Shown here: piece after piece, positions 15,717-23,691 of the stretch
Position numbering within the stretch: the first letter of the stretch is position 1
How the letters are laid out: every line of letters starts with the position of its first letter
NCBI RefSeq assembly: GCF_013141715.1
Contig: NZ_WHOA01000234.1
Location: forward strand, 1 to 33,690
Origin: Paenibacillus phytorum
GTDB taxonomy: Bacteria; Bacillota; Bacilli; Paenibacillales; NBRC-103111
Reading direction: 5' to 3'
Length of the DNA stretch: 33,690 bases
Program-made: the position numbers and the translations under genes
Notes under the pieces: generated by a model
Seen by the model: only the letters and a program-made list of their open reading frames with translations
Told to the model about the DNA's origin: nothing
Database searches by the model: none

Positions 15717-16121
15717 TCAAAATTCAACATAAAATGGATGAAGTTCTTCATTTAAACAAAGCTCAATTCTTTGCCTGAAATTTTTCCAAGTTACCATCTC
15801 TAAGGCTTCTCCGATTGGAAAAAATCCTACCTCTAAACTCTCTGGAGTCGTTATTAATTCTCCTCCGACTGGTCTTCCTAAAAATAAAGTATTACATATA
15901 CACCCAGCTACGTTTTGGAAAACTCCACAAAATTTTGTTACTTCTATATCTAAACCGCACTCTTCTTTTGTCTCCCTTATTGCCGCATCTTTCAACGATT
16001 CGCCTTCTTCAACCTGTCCGCCAGGCATTTCCCAACCTCTTCTGGGACCTTTTATTAATAAAATTTCGTTACGCTCATTAATTATAATTGTTGCTGCTGA
16101 AACAATATGTTTTGGAACCAC
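15717..16121 (-). CDS. NUDIX hydrolase
   Basis: A 134-residue NUDIX protein. The complete Nudix box G-x5-E-x7-R-E-U-x-E-E-x-G-U is seen as G35, E41, R49-E50, E53-E54 and G56 in GQVEEGESLKDAAIRETKEE, the Mg-binding catalytic helix. It hydrolyses a nucleoside-diphosphate-linked substrate; the exact one cannot be told. Length is standard for a MutT-type single domain. The start appears to be GTG at 16121 with a GGGGG-type site upstream; the protein alignment supports the H-I-V-S-A-A opening. Cytoplasmic, monocistronic. Confidence 0.93.
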   Translation of the reverse strand: MVPKHIVSAATIIINERNEILLIKGPRRGWEMPGGQVEEGESLKDAAIRETKEECGLDIEVTKFCGVFQNVAGCICNTLFLGRPVGGELITTPESLEVGFFPIGEALEMVTWKNFRQRIELCLNEELHPFYVEF

Positions 16122-16254
16122 CTATTTGCCCCCATTCTTCAGTTGTTCAATTTGTAGCATATGAAAATAGTGAAATCTACCATGATAGATATCGTTACTA
16201 GTATCATTCACTAGACATATCCTATATTAACGTCATTTAAGGGAGGTGAAGAAA

Positions 16255-16353
16255 ATGGCATTTAATCCAGACGGAAATTCATTTTTATCATATCCTATTA
16301 GCCAAGGACCGAGCGTAGGTAAAGTTTATTATTTAACTCTCGTTTTCCGATAG
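16255..16353 (+). CDS. 32-residue ORF with strong ribosome site
   Basis: ATG 16255 follows GGGAGGTGAAG at ideal spacing, and the 32-codon frame reads MAFNPDGNSFLSYPISQGPS then VGKVYYLTLVFR. A stem (16358-16384) follows four bases after the stop codon, so the unit is complete in 150 bases. No family recognised; there is no membrane segment, Cys, or leader-peptide motif that would make it a bacteriocin precursor. It could also be the start of a larger decayed gene. Translation is likely on the ribosome site alone. Confidence 0.6.
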   Translation: MAFNPDGNSFLSYPISQGPSVGKVYYLTLVFR

Positions 16354-16357
16354 AGTA

Positions 16358-16384
16358 AAGCCACTCCTAGAAATGGAATGGCTT
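16358..16384 (+). terminator. Hairpin after the 32-residue ORF
   Basis: AAGCCACTCC (16358-16367) pairs with GGAATGGCTT (16375-16384) with one mismatch; the tail is only weakly T-rich. It could serve the convergent GyrI-like gene as well. Confidence 0.55.
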
Positions 16385-16398
16385 CGTTGACTTGAGCA

Positions 16399-16917
16399 TT
16401 AAAGCCCCGACTTCTTGCGCACCGGGTATAGCATCGTAAAGTCGAATGTTTCGATTTCCGCATAGGGGATTGTGAGAGCGTTCAATGGTTCAAGCGGTAC
16501 CGTCTCCAGCCCGAATACTCCTTCACGCCGATCGAGCTCATACTCGGGCGACTGCTCTAGCCACGTAAACATTGCATCATATACGCGCCACATGTGCGCC
16601 TCATTCCCGTATACGCGGGCGCTCGCACAGAGCCCTCCGCGTACCACCAGAGACTCAATGCCATCCGGTACATCTCCGAACTCGCTAACCGCCAGCCCGA
16701 CCCAGAGCGTATCGACTTGCTTGCTCCATTGATCTTGCGGAATGAACACATACGCAGAGGGCCCATCTGTCAGTCGCGCATCTTTAAGAGGAACCTGCGC
16801 TGTAAGGTTGCTCCACGCCACCCGCGTCCCGCTCTTGTCAGGTGTCATCCCCGTCCGTTTTGCCAAGGCCTTGAAAGGCGCCACTTCAATTAACTCAACC
16901 GCTATCGTCTTCTGCAA
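16399..16917 (-). CDS. GyrI-like / AraC effector-binding domain protein
   Basis: About 172 residues forming one GyrI-like (effector-binding) domain without a DNA-binding part. Recognisable elements are the opening VELIEVAPFKALAKRTGM, the YVFIPQDQWSK and DTLWVGLAVSEFGDVPDGIE strands, then GLCASARVYGNEAHMWRVYD and a closing EIETFDFTMLYPVRKK. The fold binds amphipathic small molecules and is the ligand sensor of BmrR/Rob-type regulators; stand-alone forms may bind or hydrolyse toxic compounds. The frame extends to a GTG at 16938, but TTG 16917 sits behind AGAGGAGAGG at good spacing and is preferred. Monocistronic. Confidence 0.85.
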   Translation of the reverse strand: MQKTIAVELIEVAPFKALAKRTGMTPDKSGTRVAWSNLTAQVPLKDARLTDGPSAYVFIPQDQWSKQVDTLWVGLAVSEFGDVPDGIESLVVRGGLCASARVYGNEAHMWRVYDAMFTWLEQSPEYELDRREGVFGLETVPLEPLNALTIPYAEIETFDFTMLYPVRKKSGL

Positions 16918-17108
16918 AATACCCTCTCCTCTCTTCACGATTATCCATGATGAAGATATCCCGTTAAATATATTCGTCTTTTTCCAGAAAAATCCTTTTT
17001 CTATAAATAAGATTAGGCTATCCTGCCCATGCTATCGTTCTGCGTTAGTGCAATTGATTATTTTGCGAGCTCTATAAACTTTTATTTTTGTCATTACATT
17101 AAAAACCT

Positions 17109-17498
17109 TCAAGAATTTCTATTCCCCGAACCGAAACCGATTACATATCCATCTAAATCTTGGACCGAAAAATCCTTCCACGCTCCCCAGTCATATTCGG
17201 TTACTTTAGGGTCAGAAACGATAATTGCACCATTTGTTTTAAACTCTACATATAAAGCATCCAGTTCATCGTGGGTTTTTACATAAGCATATGTATTCCA
17301 AGTACCCTTATTAGGTCTAACGTCTTCAATATCTATTGCCTGGATCAATTTAAATCCTAATCCAAAATTATCTCGAATTGCCCAATGTTCATTTACTTCA
17401 CACCCCAGGGCATCTTCATAATATTTCTTAGACTTTTCAAAATTTGATACCAACAGGACTGTTAGAGAATTTTCAATCCTCGTTTTGATAACTTCCAC
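17109..17498 (-). CDS. VOC family protein (glyoxalase-like)
   Basis: A 129-residue single-module VOC protein: NSLTVLLVSNFEKSKKYYED then ALGCEVNEHWAIRDNFGLGF in the first beta-alpha-beta unit, and the second unit ending SVQDLDGYVIGFGS. Proteins of this length dimerise to build the active site. The E of the metal-ligand position in the last strand (usually N-x-x-E/F) is replaced by V-I-G-F, so metal binding is uncertain. Start GTG at 17498 has GGGAGTG eight bases upstream. Substrate unknown, no partner gene. Confidence 0.88.
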   Translation of the reverse strand: MEVIKTRIENSLTVLLVSNFEKSKKYYEDALGCEVNEHWAIRDNFGLGFKLIQAIDIEDVRPNKGTWNTYAYVKTHDELDALYVEFKTNGAIIVSDPKVTEYDWGAWKDFSVQDLDGYVIGFGSGNRNS

Positions 17499-17706
17499 CT
17501 TTTATCACTCCCTTTGGTTATTGGTAAATTGACCCATATTCAGAATATCGAATGTATGTTCGTTTGTAAAGGTAGTTCTTCGGTACGCTAAATTTCAGTA
17601 TCATAGCTATCAGCACCGGTAGGGATACTCTAAAGAGAAACATTATGGAAAATTATACGTATATAAAAATGGACGTACAAAACACCATGATGAACGGGGG
17701 ACAAAC

Positions 17707-18303
17707 ATGAAGGCAAACTTAAAAATAAATCTAATTGCCGCGGTTGTTACCGTCGTACTTATTGGATCGGTAATCGCTTGGGGATACGATAAAGTTACTG
17801 CAATCGAGGGAAAGTCGCCGAAGACGCCCGAAATCGCCGAACAAGTTAAAGCGCCCACAATCGACGAGTTATCGCCAGAAGGTCGCGCGATCGAAACGTT
17901 GAAGATCTATCACGAACAATTCAATATGTTGGTCGGATACGGGAATGACGATAATTTTACGAAAGCGACCGAGTGGGACTCCTCGCGTACTAATGACGCA
18001 TTGAACTCGGAAGCATATCGTCAGCTTGCTGCGATGCTTTCGAACTATCAAGGTGCCGAAATCGACCTTTACCGCGCTGCTGACCTTGCGACGATCGCCC
18101 GCGAAAAGCACGACGTTCAAGCCCTTGTATACTTGCACCGCATCCTTCACGACTTAGACTTAAACTATTTCAATAAAACGCCGGGTAGTGATTATTGGGG
18201 CGTTACGGAAACTATCCGCCATACGTCGGAAGCCGCGGAAGTTGTTCCCGATAATCGCGACAAAATCAAGACGTACATCGAAAAGAATAGGCGTACTTTT
18301 TGA
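17707..18303 (+). CDS. Membrane-anchored exported protein (DUF6241-like)
   Basis: A 198-residue protein with one N-terminal membrane segment (about 8-27, LIAAVVTVVLIGSVIAWGY) acting as uncleaved anchor or signal peptide, then a soluble extracellular helical domain: LSPEGRAIETLKIYHEQFNM, AYRQLAAMLSNYQGAEIDL and ALVYLHRILHDLDLNYF ending SDYWGVTETIRHT. It resembles the Bacillales DUF6241 type; I give this only as a likeness. Codon use is richer in TCG, GCG and CGA than the neighbours, which may mark recent transfer. ATG 17707 follows GGGGG. No partner; repeat copy 2 and a terminator follow. Confidence 0.75.
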   Translation: MKANLKINLIAAVVTVVLIGSVIAWGYDKVTAIEGKSPKTPEIAEQVKAPTIDELSPEGRAIETLKIYHEQFNMLVGYGNDDNFTKATEWDSSRTNDALNSEAYRQLAAMLSNYQGAEIDLYRAADLATIAREKHDVQALVYLHRILHDLDLNYFNKTPGSDYWGVTETIRHTSEAAEVVPDNRDKIKTYIEKNRRTF

Positions 18304-18399
18304 AATTGAGCGACAAAAATGAACGACAAAAGACCCCAGACTCTTTTTTCAAAGACCATTAGCGGCAGCTGCGCATGAATAATGAGTTTCTTTTTATTT

Positions 18400-18457
18400 A
18401 TGCGCACTCCGTTAATCTGCTATTAGATGAGCAAAGGCTGCCGATCGCCGGCAGCCT
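18400..18457 (+). repeat. Dispersed ~58-bp repeat, copy 2
   Basis: GCACTCCGTTAATCTGCTAT then TAGATGAGCAAAGGCTGCCG, matching copy 1 at 15607 with a handful of changes and a 2-base indel in the hairpin loop. Same orientation, again just downstream of a gene end. Confidence 0.75.
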
Positions 18458-18460
18458 TTT
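18433..18460 (+). terminator. Terminator within repeat copy 2
   Basis: AAAGGCTGCCG (18433-18443) pairs with CGGCAGCCTTT (18449-18459), an 11-bp perfect stem followed by T residues. It probably ends the DUF6241-like gene, about 130 bases upstream. Confidence 0.75.
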
Positions 18461-18569
18461 AAGGTATGTATTGAGCAACCGTTTCAGCTAGTGTTTCCTT
18501 AGATAAAAATGGTCTTTGGTATTAGGAAACTGCAGAAATACAACTTGGAACATTATTTCTCCTATCAGA

Positions 18570-19487
18570 TCAGGATGAGATCTTCTCCTCCTTGGAGGGC
18601 TTTGCAAAAAACTGCGCACCCCGCTTCGGAAGCAATTCTGTTGCTACCATAACCCCAAAAATAATAAGCACCGATCCGCCAATTTGTGGCCAAGTCACAG
18701 GTGTCCCGAGCAAAGCAAACCCGACGAGCATCGCAACGAAGGGTTGCAAATTCAAAAAGATAGCCGCTTTGGCTGCACCGACCTCTTTGATTTGACGATT
18801 CCAAAGAAGTCCACATAACCCTTGCATCAGCAGTGCGGTTGCAATGGCAAGAAACCACGCCCATAGCGGTGCCTGCCATATGGCATTTACTGGCTCCACC
18901 AACGCAGCAGCTATGATTTGCATAGCACAACCGATGAGAGTCGAGTACATAGTTGCGCTGAACGGATCGATACGCTCAATTAGCTTCCGCATCATAATAA
19001 TTGAAGTGGCAAAGGTCAACATAGCAATAAAGATTAGCCACATCCCAGGTGTAATCTGGAACGGCTTACCTACTCCCACCACGCAATAAACTCCTAGTAC
19101 CGCAATGACAGCACCACCGGCTACCCGTTGAGTCAGCGGCTCCCTAAGAAATAACCACGCGAGAATGGCTGTTGTAATAGGTGCAAGTGATAAGATTAGC
19201 GCGGCCGTCGTCCCATCCACGGTTTTTATCCCGGTATAAAAAGCGGTTTGGTTTGCAAGCGTTCCTATCAGGCCTAGCGGAATTAAGAGCTTCCAATCCG
19301 ACAGCTGCAGGCGAACGGAATTTCTCGTAATCAGTGCGTATCCTATAAAAAATAAGGATGTAAAGGAAAGCCGGATAGCCGAAAGGAGCATGGGAGAAAA
19401 CTGCTTCACTAAAATAGCCCCGAATACAAAGTTGCTGCCCCAGAACAAAATACACACAGAGAGCAACAAATACGATTTCATTTTCAT
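18570..19487 (-). CDS. EamA/DMT family transporter
   Basis: A 305-residue integral membrane protein with about ten hydrophobic segments arranged as two EamA halves: about 5-140 (LSVCILFWGSNFVFGAILVK, TVDGTTAALILSLAPITTAI) and about 150-285 (EVGAAKAAIFLNLQPFVAML then GSVLIIFGVMVAT). Drug/metabolite transporters of this kind export metabolites or amino acids; the substrate cannot be told. Length and the conserved L-x-P-I/F-x-A motifs in both halves are normal. ATG 19487 is preceded by a GGAAGG-type site. Monocistronic. Confidence 0.95.
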   Translation of the reverse strand: MKMKSYLLLSVCILFWGSNFVFGAILVKQFSPMLLSAIRLSFTSLFFIGYALITRNSVRLQLSDWKLLIPLGLIGTLANQTAFYTGIKTVDGTTAALILSLAPITTAILAWLFLREPLTQRVAGGAVIAVLGVYCVVGVGKPFQITPGMWLIFIAMLTFATSIIMMRKLIERIDPFSATMYSTLIGCAMQIIAAALVEPVNAIWQAPLWAWFLAIATALLMQGLCGLLWNRQIKEVGAAKAAIFLNLQPFVAMLVGFALLGTPVTWPQIGGSVLIIFGVMVATELLPKRGAQFFAKPSKEEKISS

Positions 19488-19793
19488 ATGGAGCTACCTT
19501 CCTTCCCGTTCAAGAAACACTATCCCCCAGTTTACGACGATTAGGCAAAAGGTTCAATTGGTGGTAACAAATAAAAAAAAGAGGAGTGCTGCGAAGCAAG
19601 CCCCTCAACTATAGTTATCCGTCGTGACCACTTGTAAGGATGAAATGCTGTCATGGTTACGCCTGGCTCTGCCGATACGCCTCCCGAAGCATTGCGTATC
19701 CGCGGCCGTACTCTTCAATCAACGCGTCCACTTTTGTCCCCTACAAATATCGTTAAACGTTTTGTTCGACTCCTTCGAGACTTACTTAAATTT
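19488..19793. other. Intergenic region with a terminator-like stem and a tiny ORF
   Basis: At about 19575-19606 a GC-rich stem is followed on the minus strand by eight T residues, a terminator without an obvious gene in front of it. At 19657-19731 (minus) a 24-codon frame from GTG reads MDALIEEYGRGYAMLREAYR, which is like the first helix of DinB-type proteins; it stops at once and is at best a fragment. Nothing else recognised. Confidence 0.35.
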
Positions 19794-19827
19794 AAAAAGC
19801 GCGATGCTAAAAAGACATCGCGCTTTT
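19794..19827. terminator. Terminator of the malate:quinone oxidoreductase gene
   Basis: AAAAGCGCGATG, loop CTAAAAAGA, CATCGCGCTTTT: a 12-bp perfect stem with A- and T-rich flanks on both strands, 38 bases past the mqo stop codon. Confidence 0.88.
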
Positions 19828-19864
19828 AATTTCATTAAATACCTTTGTTTCTACATCCAATGAA

Positions 19865-21364
19865 TTAACTTGAGACTAGTTCTTTTTCGATTAGACCAAG
19901 GGCCTTTGCTGATGAAGTATGAATTTCGTGCAGAAGCTCTTCATTTTCCATTAGTGACACGCCATAAGAAGGAATCATTTCTTTAATTTTCTGTTCCCAC
20001 TCTTTTATATGTTGCGGAAAGCATTTTTTAATTACCTCAAGCATAACGTGAACAGCAGTAGAAGCACCTGGAGAAGCACCTAGTAATGCTGCAATCGAGC
20101 CATCAGCGGCACTAATAACTTCCGTACCAAATTGAAGTGTACCTTTGCCGCCAGCTTCAGTATCTTTGATAACTTGCACACGTTGGCCCGCTGCTACTGA
20201 ATCCCAATCATCGCTTTTGGCGTTCGGGATAAACTCTCGTAACTCTTCCATACGCTTTTCTTTCGATAACATGACTTGCTCGATCAGGTATTTTGTCAAT
20301 GACATGTTTTTTGCACCTGCCGACAACATCGTTACGAGATTATTCGGTTTTACGGAAGTTACCAAATCAAACATTGAACCGGTTTTTAAAAACTTTGGTG
20401 AAAAGCCGGCAAACGGTCCAAATAGCAACGATTTTTTATTGTCGATAAATCTTGTGTCAAGATGCGGAACAGACATTGGAGGAGCTCCAACCTTAGCTTT
20501 GCCGTATACTTTTGCATGATGCTGCGCTACAACTTCCGGATTATTACACACCATAAATATTCCGCTTACCGGGAAACCACCAATATGTTTTCCTTCAGGA
20601 ATACCGGATTTTTGCAGTAAATGCAGGCTTCCTCCTCCGCCTCCGATAAAGACGAATTTTGCAGTATGGCGTTCGACGTTACCGCTATCGTTTCGTACTT
20701 TCAATTCCCACGAGCCGTCGTTAGTACGTTTAATATTATCAACGCTATGTTTGTATTTGATATCGACGTTTTTACTCTTTAAGTGGTCAAACAAAATGCG
20801 CGTTAAAGCACCAAAGTTGACATCTGTTCCAGAGTCGATTTTTGTTGCCGCTATAGGTTCATTCGATGAACGGTCTTGTATAATAAGCGGAATCCATTCC
20901 ATCAGTTTTTCAGGGTCATCGGAAAATTCCATCCCTTGAAACAGAGGATTATTAGACATCGCTTCAAAACGTTTCTTTAAAAACGTTACATTTTGTTCCC
21001 CTTGTACCATACTCATATGAGGTAATGGCATGATAAAGTCCTGCGGATTACGAATCAGCTTGCTGTTTACAAGATAAGACCAAAACTGCATGGAAAGCTG
21101 AAACTGTTCATTAATTTTGATTGCTTTGCTAATATCTACAGATCCGTCTGGTTTTTCGACAGTGTAGTTAAGCTCACACAATGCCGCATGCCCTGTTCCT
21201 GCATTATTCCATTCGTTAGTGCTTTCCTCTCCTGCATTTTCGAGCTTCTCAAACACTGTAATTTCCCATTCCGGTACTAATTCTTTCAGAAGTGTCCCTA
21301 AGGTCGCACTCATGATTCCGGCACCAATTAAGATGACATCTGTTTTAGTTTCTCTGTTGCTCAT
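19865..21364 (-). CDS. mqo: Malate:quinone oxidoreductase
   Basis: About 499 residues, the standard length of the FAD-dependent enzyme that oxidises malate to oxaloacetate and passes electrons to the quinone pool; peripheral membrane protein of the citric acid cycle. The FAD-binding loop is at the N-terminus (DVILIGAGIMSATLGTLL). The family segments NEWNNAGTGHAALCELNYT, VFIGGGGGSLHLLQKSG and DGSIAALLGASPGASTAV follow in order. Two ATG codons compete: 21373 and 21364; the second has AAGGATGG at better spacing. A sigma-A-like promoter lies about 110 bases upstream. Monocistronic with its own terminator. Confidence 0.97.
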   Translation of the reverse strand: MSNRETKTDVILIGAGIMSATLGTLLKELVPEWEITVFEKLENAGEESTNEWNNAGTGHAALCELNYTVEKPDGSVDISKAIKINEQFQLSMQFWSYLVNSKLIRNPQDFIMPLPHMSMVQGEQNVTFLKKRFEAMSNNPLFQGMEFSDDPEKLMEWIPLIIQDRSSNEPIAATKIDSGTDVNFGALTRILFDHLKSKNVDIKYKHSVDNIKRTNDGSWELKVRNDSGNVERHTAKFVFIGGGGGSLHLLQKSGIPEGKHIGGFPVSGIFMVCNNPEVVAQHHAKVYGKAKVGAPPMSVPHLDTRFIDNKKSLLFGPFAGFSPKFLKTGSMFDLVTSVKPNNLVTMLSAGAKNMSLTKYLIEQVMLSKEKRMEELREFIPNAKSDDWDSVAAGQRVQVIKDTEAGGKGTLQFGTEVISAADGSIAALLGASPGASTAVHVMLEVIKKCFPQHIKEWEQKIKEMIPSYGVSLMENEELLHEIHTSSAKALGLIEKELVSS

Positions 21365-21470
21365 TTTAACCATCCTTATACCCTAAAGTTTGCAGAAAGG
21401 ATGTAGGCGCTCCTGCTAAGGCGTCACACCAAAACAAGGCGCGAACTAGTCACACACCTTTTCTGTTTCA

Positions 21471-21498
21471 ATTATAAACATATCATCGTGTATTACAA
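21471..21498 (-). promoter_or_regulatory. Probable mqo promoter
   Basis: On the minus strand TTGTAA, 16-base spacer, TATAAT. It leaves a leader of about 100 bases before the mqo start, in which I see no riboswitch-like structure. Confidence 0.55.
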
Positions 21499-21788
21499 TT
21501 TTTTACAGATTAAAATATCTACTATTATCTGATAATTATAAGCTATTTAAAAGCTGGTAACAAGTCAGAAATCCGTCCACAAAGTCTAATGAACACACAA
21601 AAACCAAGGTCTTAACCCAGCTTCTTGCAAGGATTAAGGCTTTGGTTTGCCGTTACAACTGAACCTTTCGAAAGACTCCACCCGTTACTTCAACGAAATC
21701 AAAAAGGAGCCGCTTCAAAAACGGCAACCAGCGAACATTTATTACTTCCATATCCCATACTTTTATATACATAAACTTAGTATTTATT
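21499..21788. other. Intergenic region with one long hairpin
   Basis: AAACCAAGGTCTTAA (21601-21615) pairs with TTAAGGCTTTGGTTT (21634-21648) over 15 bp with wobbles, loop of 18 bases and no T-tract on either side. Function unclear. No gene seen. Confidence 0.5.
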
Positions 21789-21803
21789 AAGGGGGGGTCA
21801 AAC

Positions 21804-22025
21804 TTGCAGAGTAACGTTGGTTTTGCATTTAGCTCCGGTATTATTTTATTATTTTTCTTAATATCCTTTGCGTTATTTTTGGTACACATCGTTTTATGCG
21901 TTTGGGCATATCGAGATAGTATGAGGAGAGGTAAAAGCACGGAATTTGCACTAATTATTTTATTAGCAATGTTGTTTTTCCCAATCATAGGACTGATCGT
22001 TTATTTAATTATTCGTAATGATTAG
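21804..22025 (+). CDS. Small membrane protein, PLDc_N-like
   Basis: A 73-residue protein with two membrane helices (about 9-34 and 47-70). The segment between them, CVWAYRDSMRRGKSTEF, and the end FFPIIGLIVYLIIRND resemble the phospholipase D/cardiolipin synthase N-terminal helical module found as a stand-alone small protein in Firmicutes. No enzymatic part is attached. The start is TTG at 21804 behind a very strong GGGGGGG at good spacing. Convergent with the RDD gene. Confidence 0.8.
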   Translation: MQSNVGFAFSSGIILLFFLISFALFLVHIVLCVWAYRDSMRRGKSTEFALIILLAMLFFPIIGLIVYLIIRND

Positions 22026-22061
22026 TTCCAGATCAAATCACCGAAATTTCCCAATGAATCT

Positions 22062-22601
22062 TTAATCCTTATACCTCATAACAGTCCCCACGATAGAGTC
22101 GTAAACCGTTTGTTTATTTTTGCTCCATAATGGACTTATCAAGTAAATTAGTACCATACCGTAGACTGTCCCCAATAATGAATAAATTAAATAATTGGGA
22201 TACTCAGAAGGAATCACCATGTGCCATATCGTGAAATGGGCGAGCTCCCAAGGGATGAATTTAAGTGTAGAACGAAAAAGCGAGGATCTAAATCCGATTG
22301 GTTGACCGTAAATGCCAGCCACCACAATCCTCATTTTTCGTTTACCCCATGTTGCATGCGATTTCGACCCCTCACATAGGGCAAAATAAAGATATACAGG
22401 CAGTGTAATGAATAGAAACCCAGTGAACTCCGCCAACAAGGGACTTGTCGTAAACAGCGGAGTCACCTGCGGTCTTGCAAGAAAAGATACTCCGATCAAC
22501 AGGATGATGTAACCCAAAATGATAAGATAATCCCAAAAAAAGGCGATTATGCGGGTACCAAACGATACGCTCTTTAGATTTTCATTTATCCGGTCGGCCA
22601 C
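22062..22601 (-). CDS. RDD family membrane protein
   Basis: A 179-residue protein with three to four hydrophobic segments. The RDD signature appears as FGTRIIAFFWDYLIILGYII (R and D conserved), the typical TWGKRKMRIVV loop, and the closing QTVYDSIVGTVMRY. Function of the family is largely unknown; some members take part in Na+/H+ exchange. Start GTG at 22601 with GGGAGATG eight bases upstream. No operon partner. Confidence 0.9.
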   Translation of the reverse strand: MADRINENLKSVSFGTRIIAFFWDYLIILGYIILLIGVSFLARPQVTPLFTTSPLLAEFTGFLFITLPVYLYFALCEGSKSHATWGKRKMRIVVAGIYGQPIGFRSSLFRSTLKFIPWELAHFTIWHMVIPSEYPNYLIYSLLGTVYGMVLIYLISPLWSKNKQTVYDSIVGTVMRYKD

Positions 22602-22650
22602 TGATTTTCATCTCCCAAACAATTAAATTTCTCATGCTCGATTTATTTAT

Positions 22651-22679
22651 TTGACAATTATCAATCTACGCAATAAAAT
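22651..22679 (+). promoter_or_regulatory. Sigma-A-type promoter of the RmlD-like gene
   Basis: TTGACA (22651-22656), 17-base spacer, TAAAAT (22674-22679): a near-consensus promoter about 105 bases before the start codon. Confidence 0.75.
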
Positions 22680-22789
22680 ATTTTTACGTAACATAATATT
22701 TGTATATTCTGTGGATCAGGGTATGCTCGCCCATCTTCCCCACGCCGTTATCAGGTACCTCTCTAAATCCTCAAAGGAGATAAGAATAA

Positions 22790-23635
22790 ATGAAAATAAT
22801 CATTTTCGGAGTAAGCGGAACAGTCGGAAAAGCATTAACAAAAACTCTTACAGTTAATCATCATGATGTTTATGGAAGTTATAATTTGAGTAAACCGTCA
22901 TTTTTACCTTCAGATCATACTATTCAGCTTCCGATTGGTGAACTTGATTTACTGGACAAGTTTTTATCGCAAGTCAATCCTGACTTCGTAGTTATGACTT
23001 TGCGCGGAGATTTTGTAAAGCAGCTTAAGTTCCATATTAAAACAGCTGAATACTTAAGAAATACAGGGGGCCGAATGATTTTTTGTTCCACCTCTAATGT
23101 ATTTGATGCAAGTACCGACTCGCCGCATTTCGAACAGGATCCCCCCTCCGCTGCCAGTGATTATGGACAATTTAAAGTGGAATGTGAAAGGGTATTGGCT
23201 GAAATACTTTTAGATAAACTTATTATTGTTAGGATTCCAACCCTTTTTGGTCATGATACACCTCGAACTAACGAGTTGAGACAGCAGCTTCAAGACGGAG
23301 AGTCAATAAAGATTTATTCCAATTTGTATTCCACCAGGAACACCGATCAGTTATTATCGATGCAGCTTACATATTTGATGGAACAAGGGCTAACGGGCAT
23401 TTACCACCTTGGGACTACCGATATAATGAATCATTCAGAATTTACAAAAAAACTTTTGACACGTTGGGGTTATACGGATGTTGCATTCGAAGTATTAAAG
23501 CAGGATACTTTTTCCTCAGTCATTCCCGAAAAATATGATAACTCTCTCTTAACCAATAATCCCTTGCCGAATAAACTCCAAATAAACCACGAGCAGTTGA
23601 TCGAATATTTATCAATGTTCAAGTTTGCCCGTTAG
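22790..23635 (+). CDS. RmlD-like NAD(P)-dependent sugar reductase/epimerase
   Basis: A 281-residue extended short-chain dehydrogenase related to dTDP-4-dehydrorhamnose reductase. The Rossmann loop is MKIIIFGVSGTVGKAL (G7-x-x-G10-x-x-G13). The catalytic set is visible as S100/T101 (IFCSTSNVFD), Y125 and K129 (DYGQFKVE). The C-terminal half matches the substrate-binding part (YHLGTTDIMNHSEFTKKLL). No other dTDP-rhamnose genes are near, so its substrate is open. ATG 22790 follows AAAGGAGAT, with a clear promoter upstream and a terminator after it; monocistronic. Confidence 0.88.
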   Translation: MKIIIFGVSGTVGKALTKTLTVNHHDVYGSYNLSKPSFLPSDHTIQLPIGELDLLDKFLSQVNPDFVVMTLRGDFVKQLKFHIKTAEYLRNTGGRMIFCSTSNVFDASTDSPHFEQDPPSAASDYGQFKVECERVLAEILLDKLIIVRIPTLFGHDTPRTNELRQQLQDGESIKIYSNLYSTRNTDQLLSMQLTYLMEQGLTGIYHLGTTDIMNHSEFTKKLLTRWGYTDVAFEVLKQDTFSSVIPEKYDNSLLTNNPLPNKLQINHEQLIEYLSMFKFAR

Positions 23636-23638
23636 TAC

Positions 23639-23672
23639 AGCAGGCCACCGAGTTTACACTTGGTAGCCTGCT
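23639..23672. terminator. Terminator between convergent genes
   Basis: AGCAGGCCACCGA pairs with TTGGTAGCCTGCT (one wobble and one mismatch), between the RmlD-like gene and the solute-binding-protein gene. T-tracts are weak. Confidence 0.65.
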
Positions 23673-23691
23673 TGAACTCTGTTCTGTTGAT

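Noticed and set aside
21601..21648. Long hairpin considered as an attC-like or integron site
   Set aside because: There are no R/L core sites, no integrase and no cassette genes; a plain stem without T-tract.
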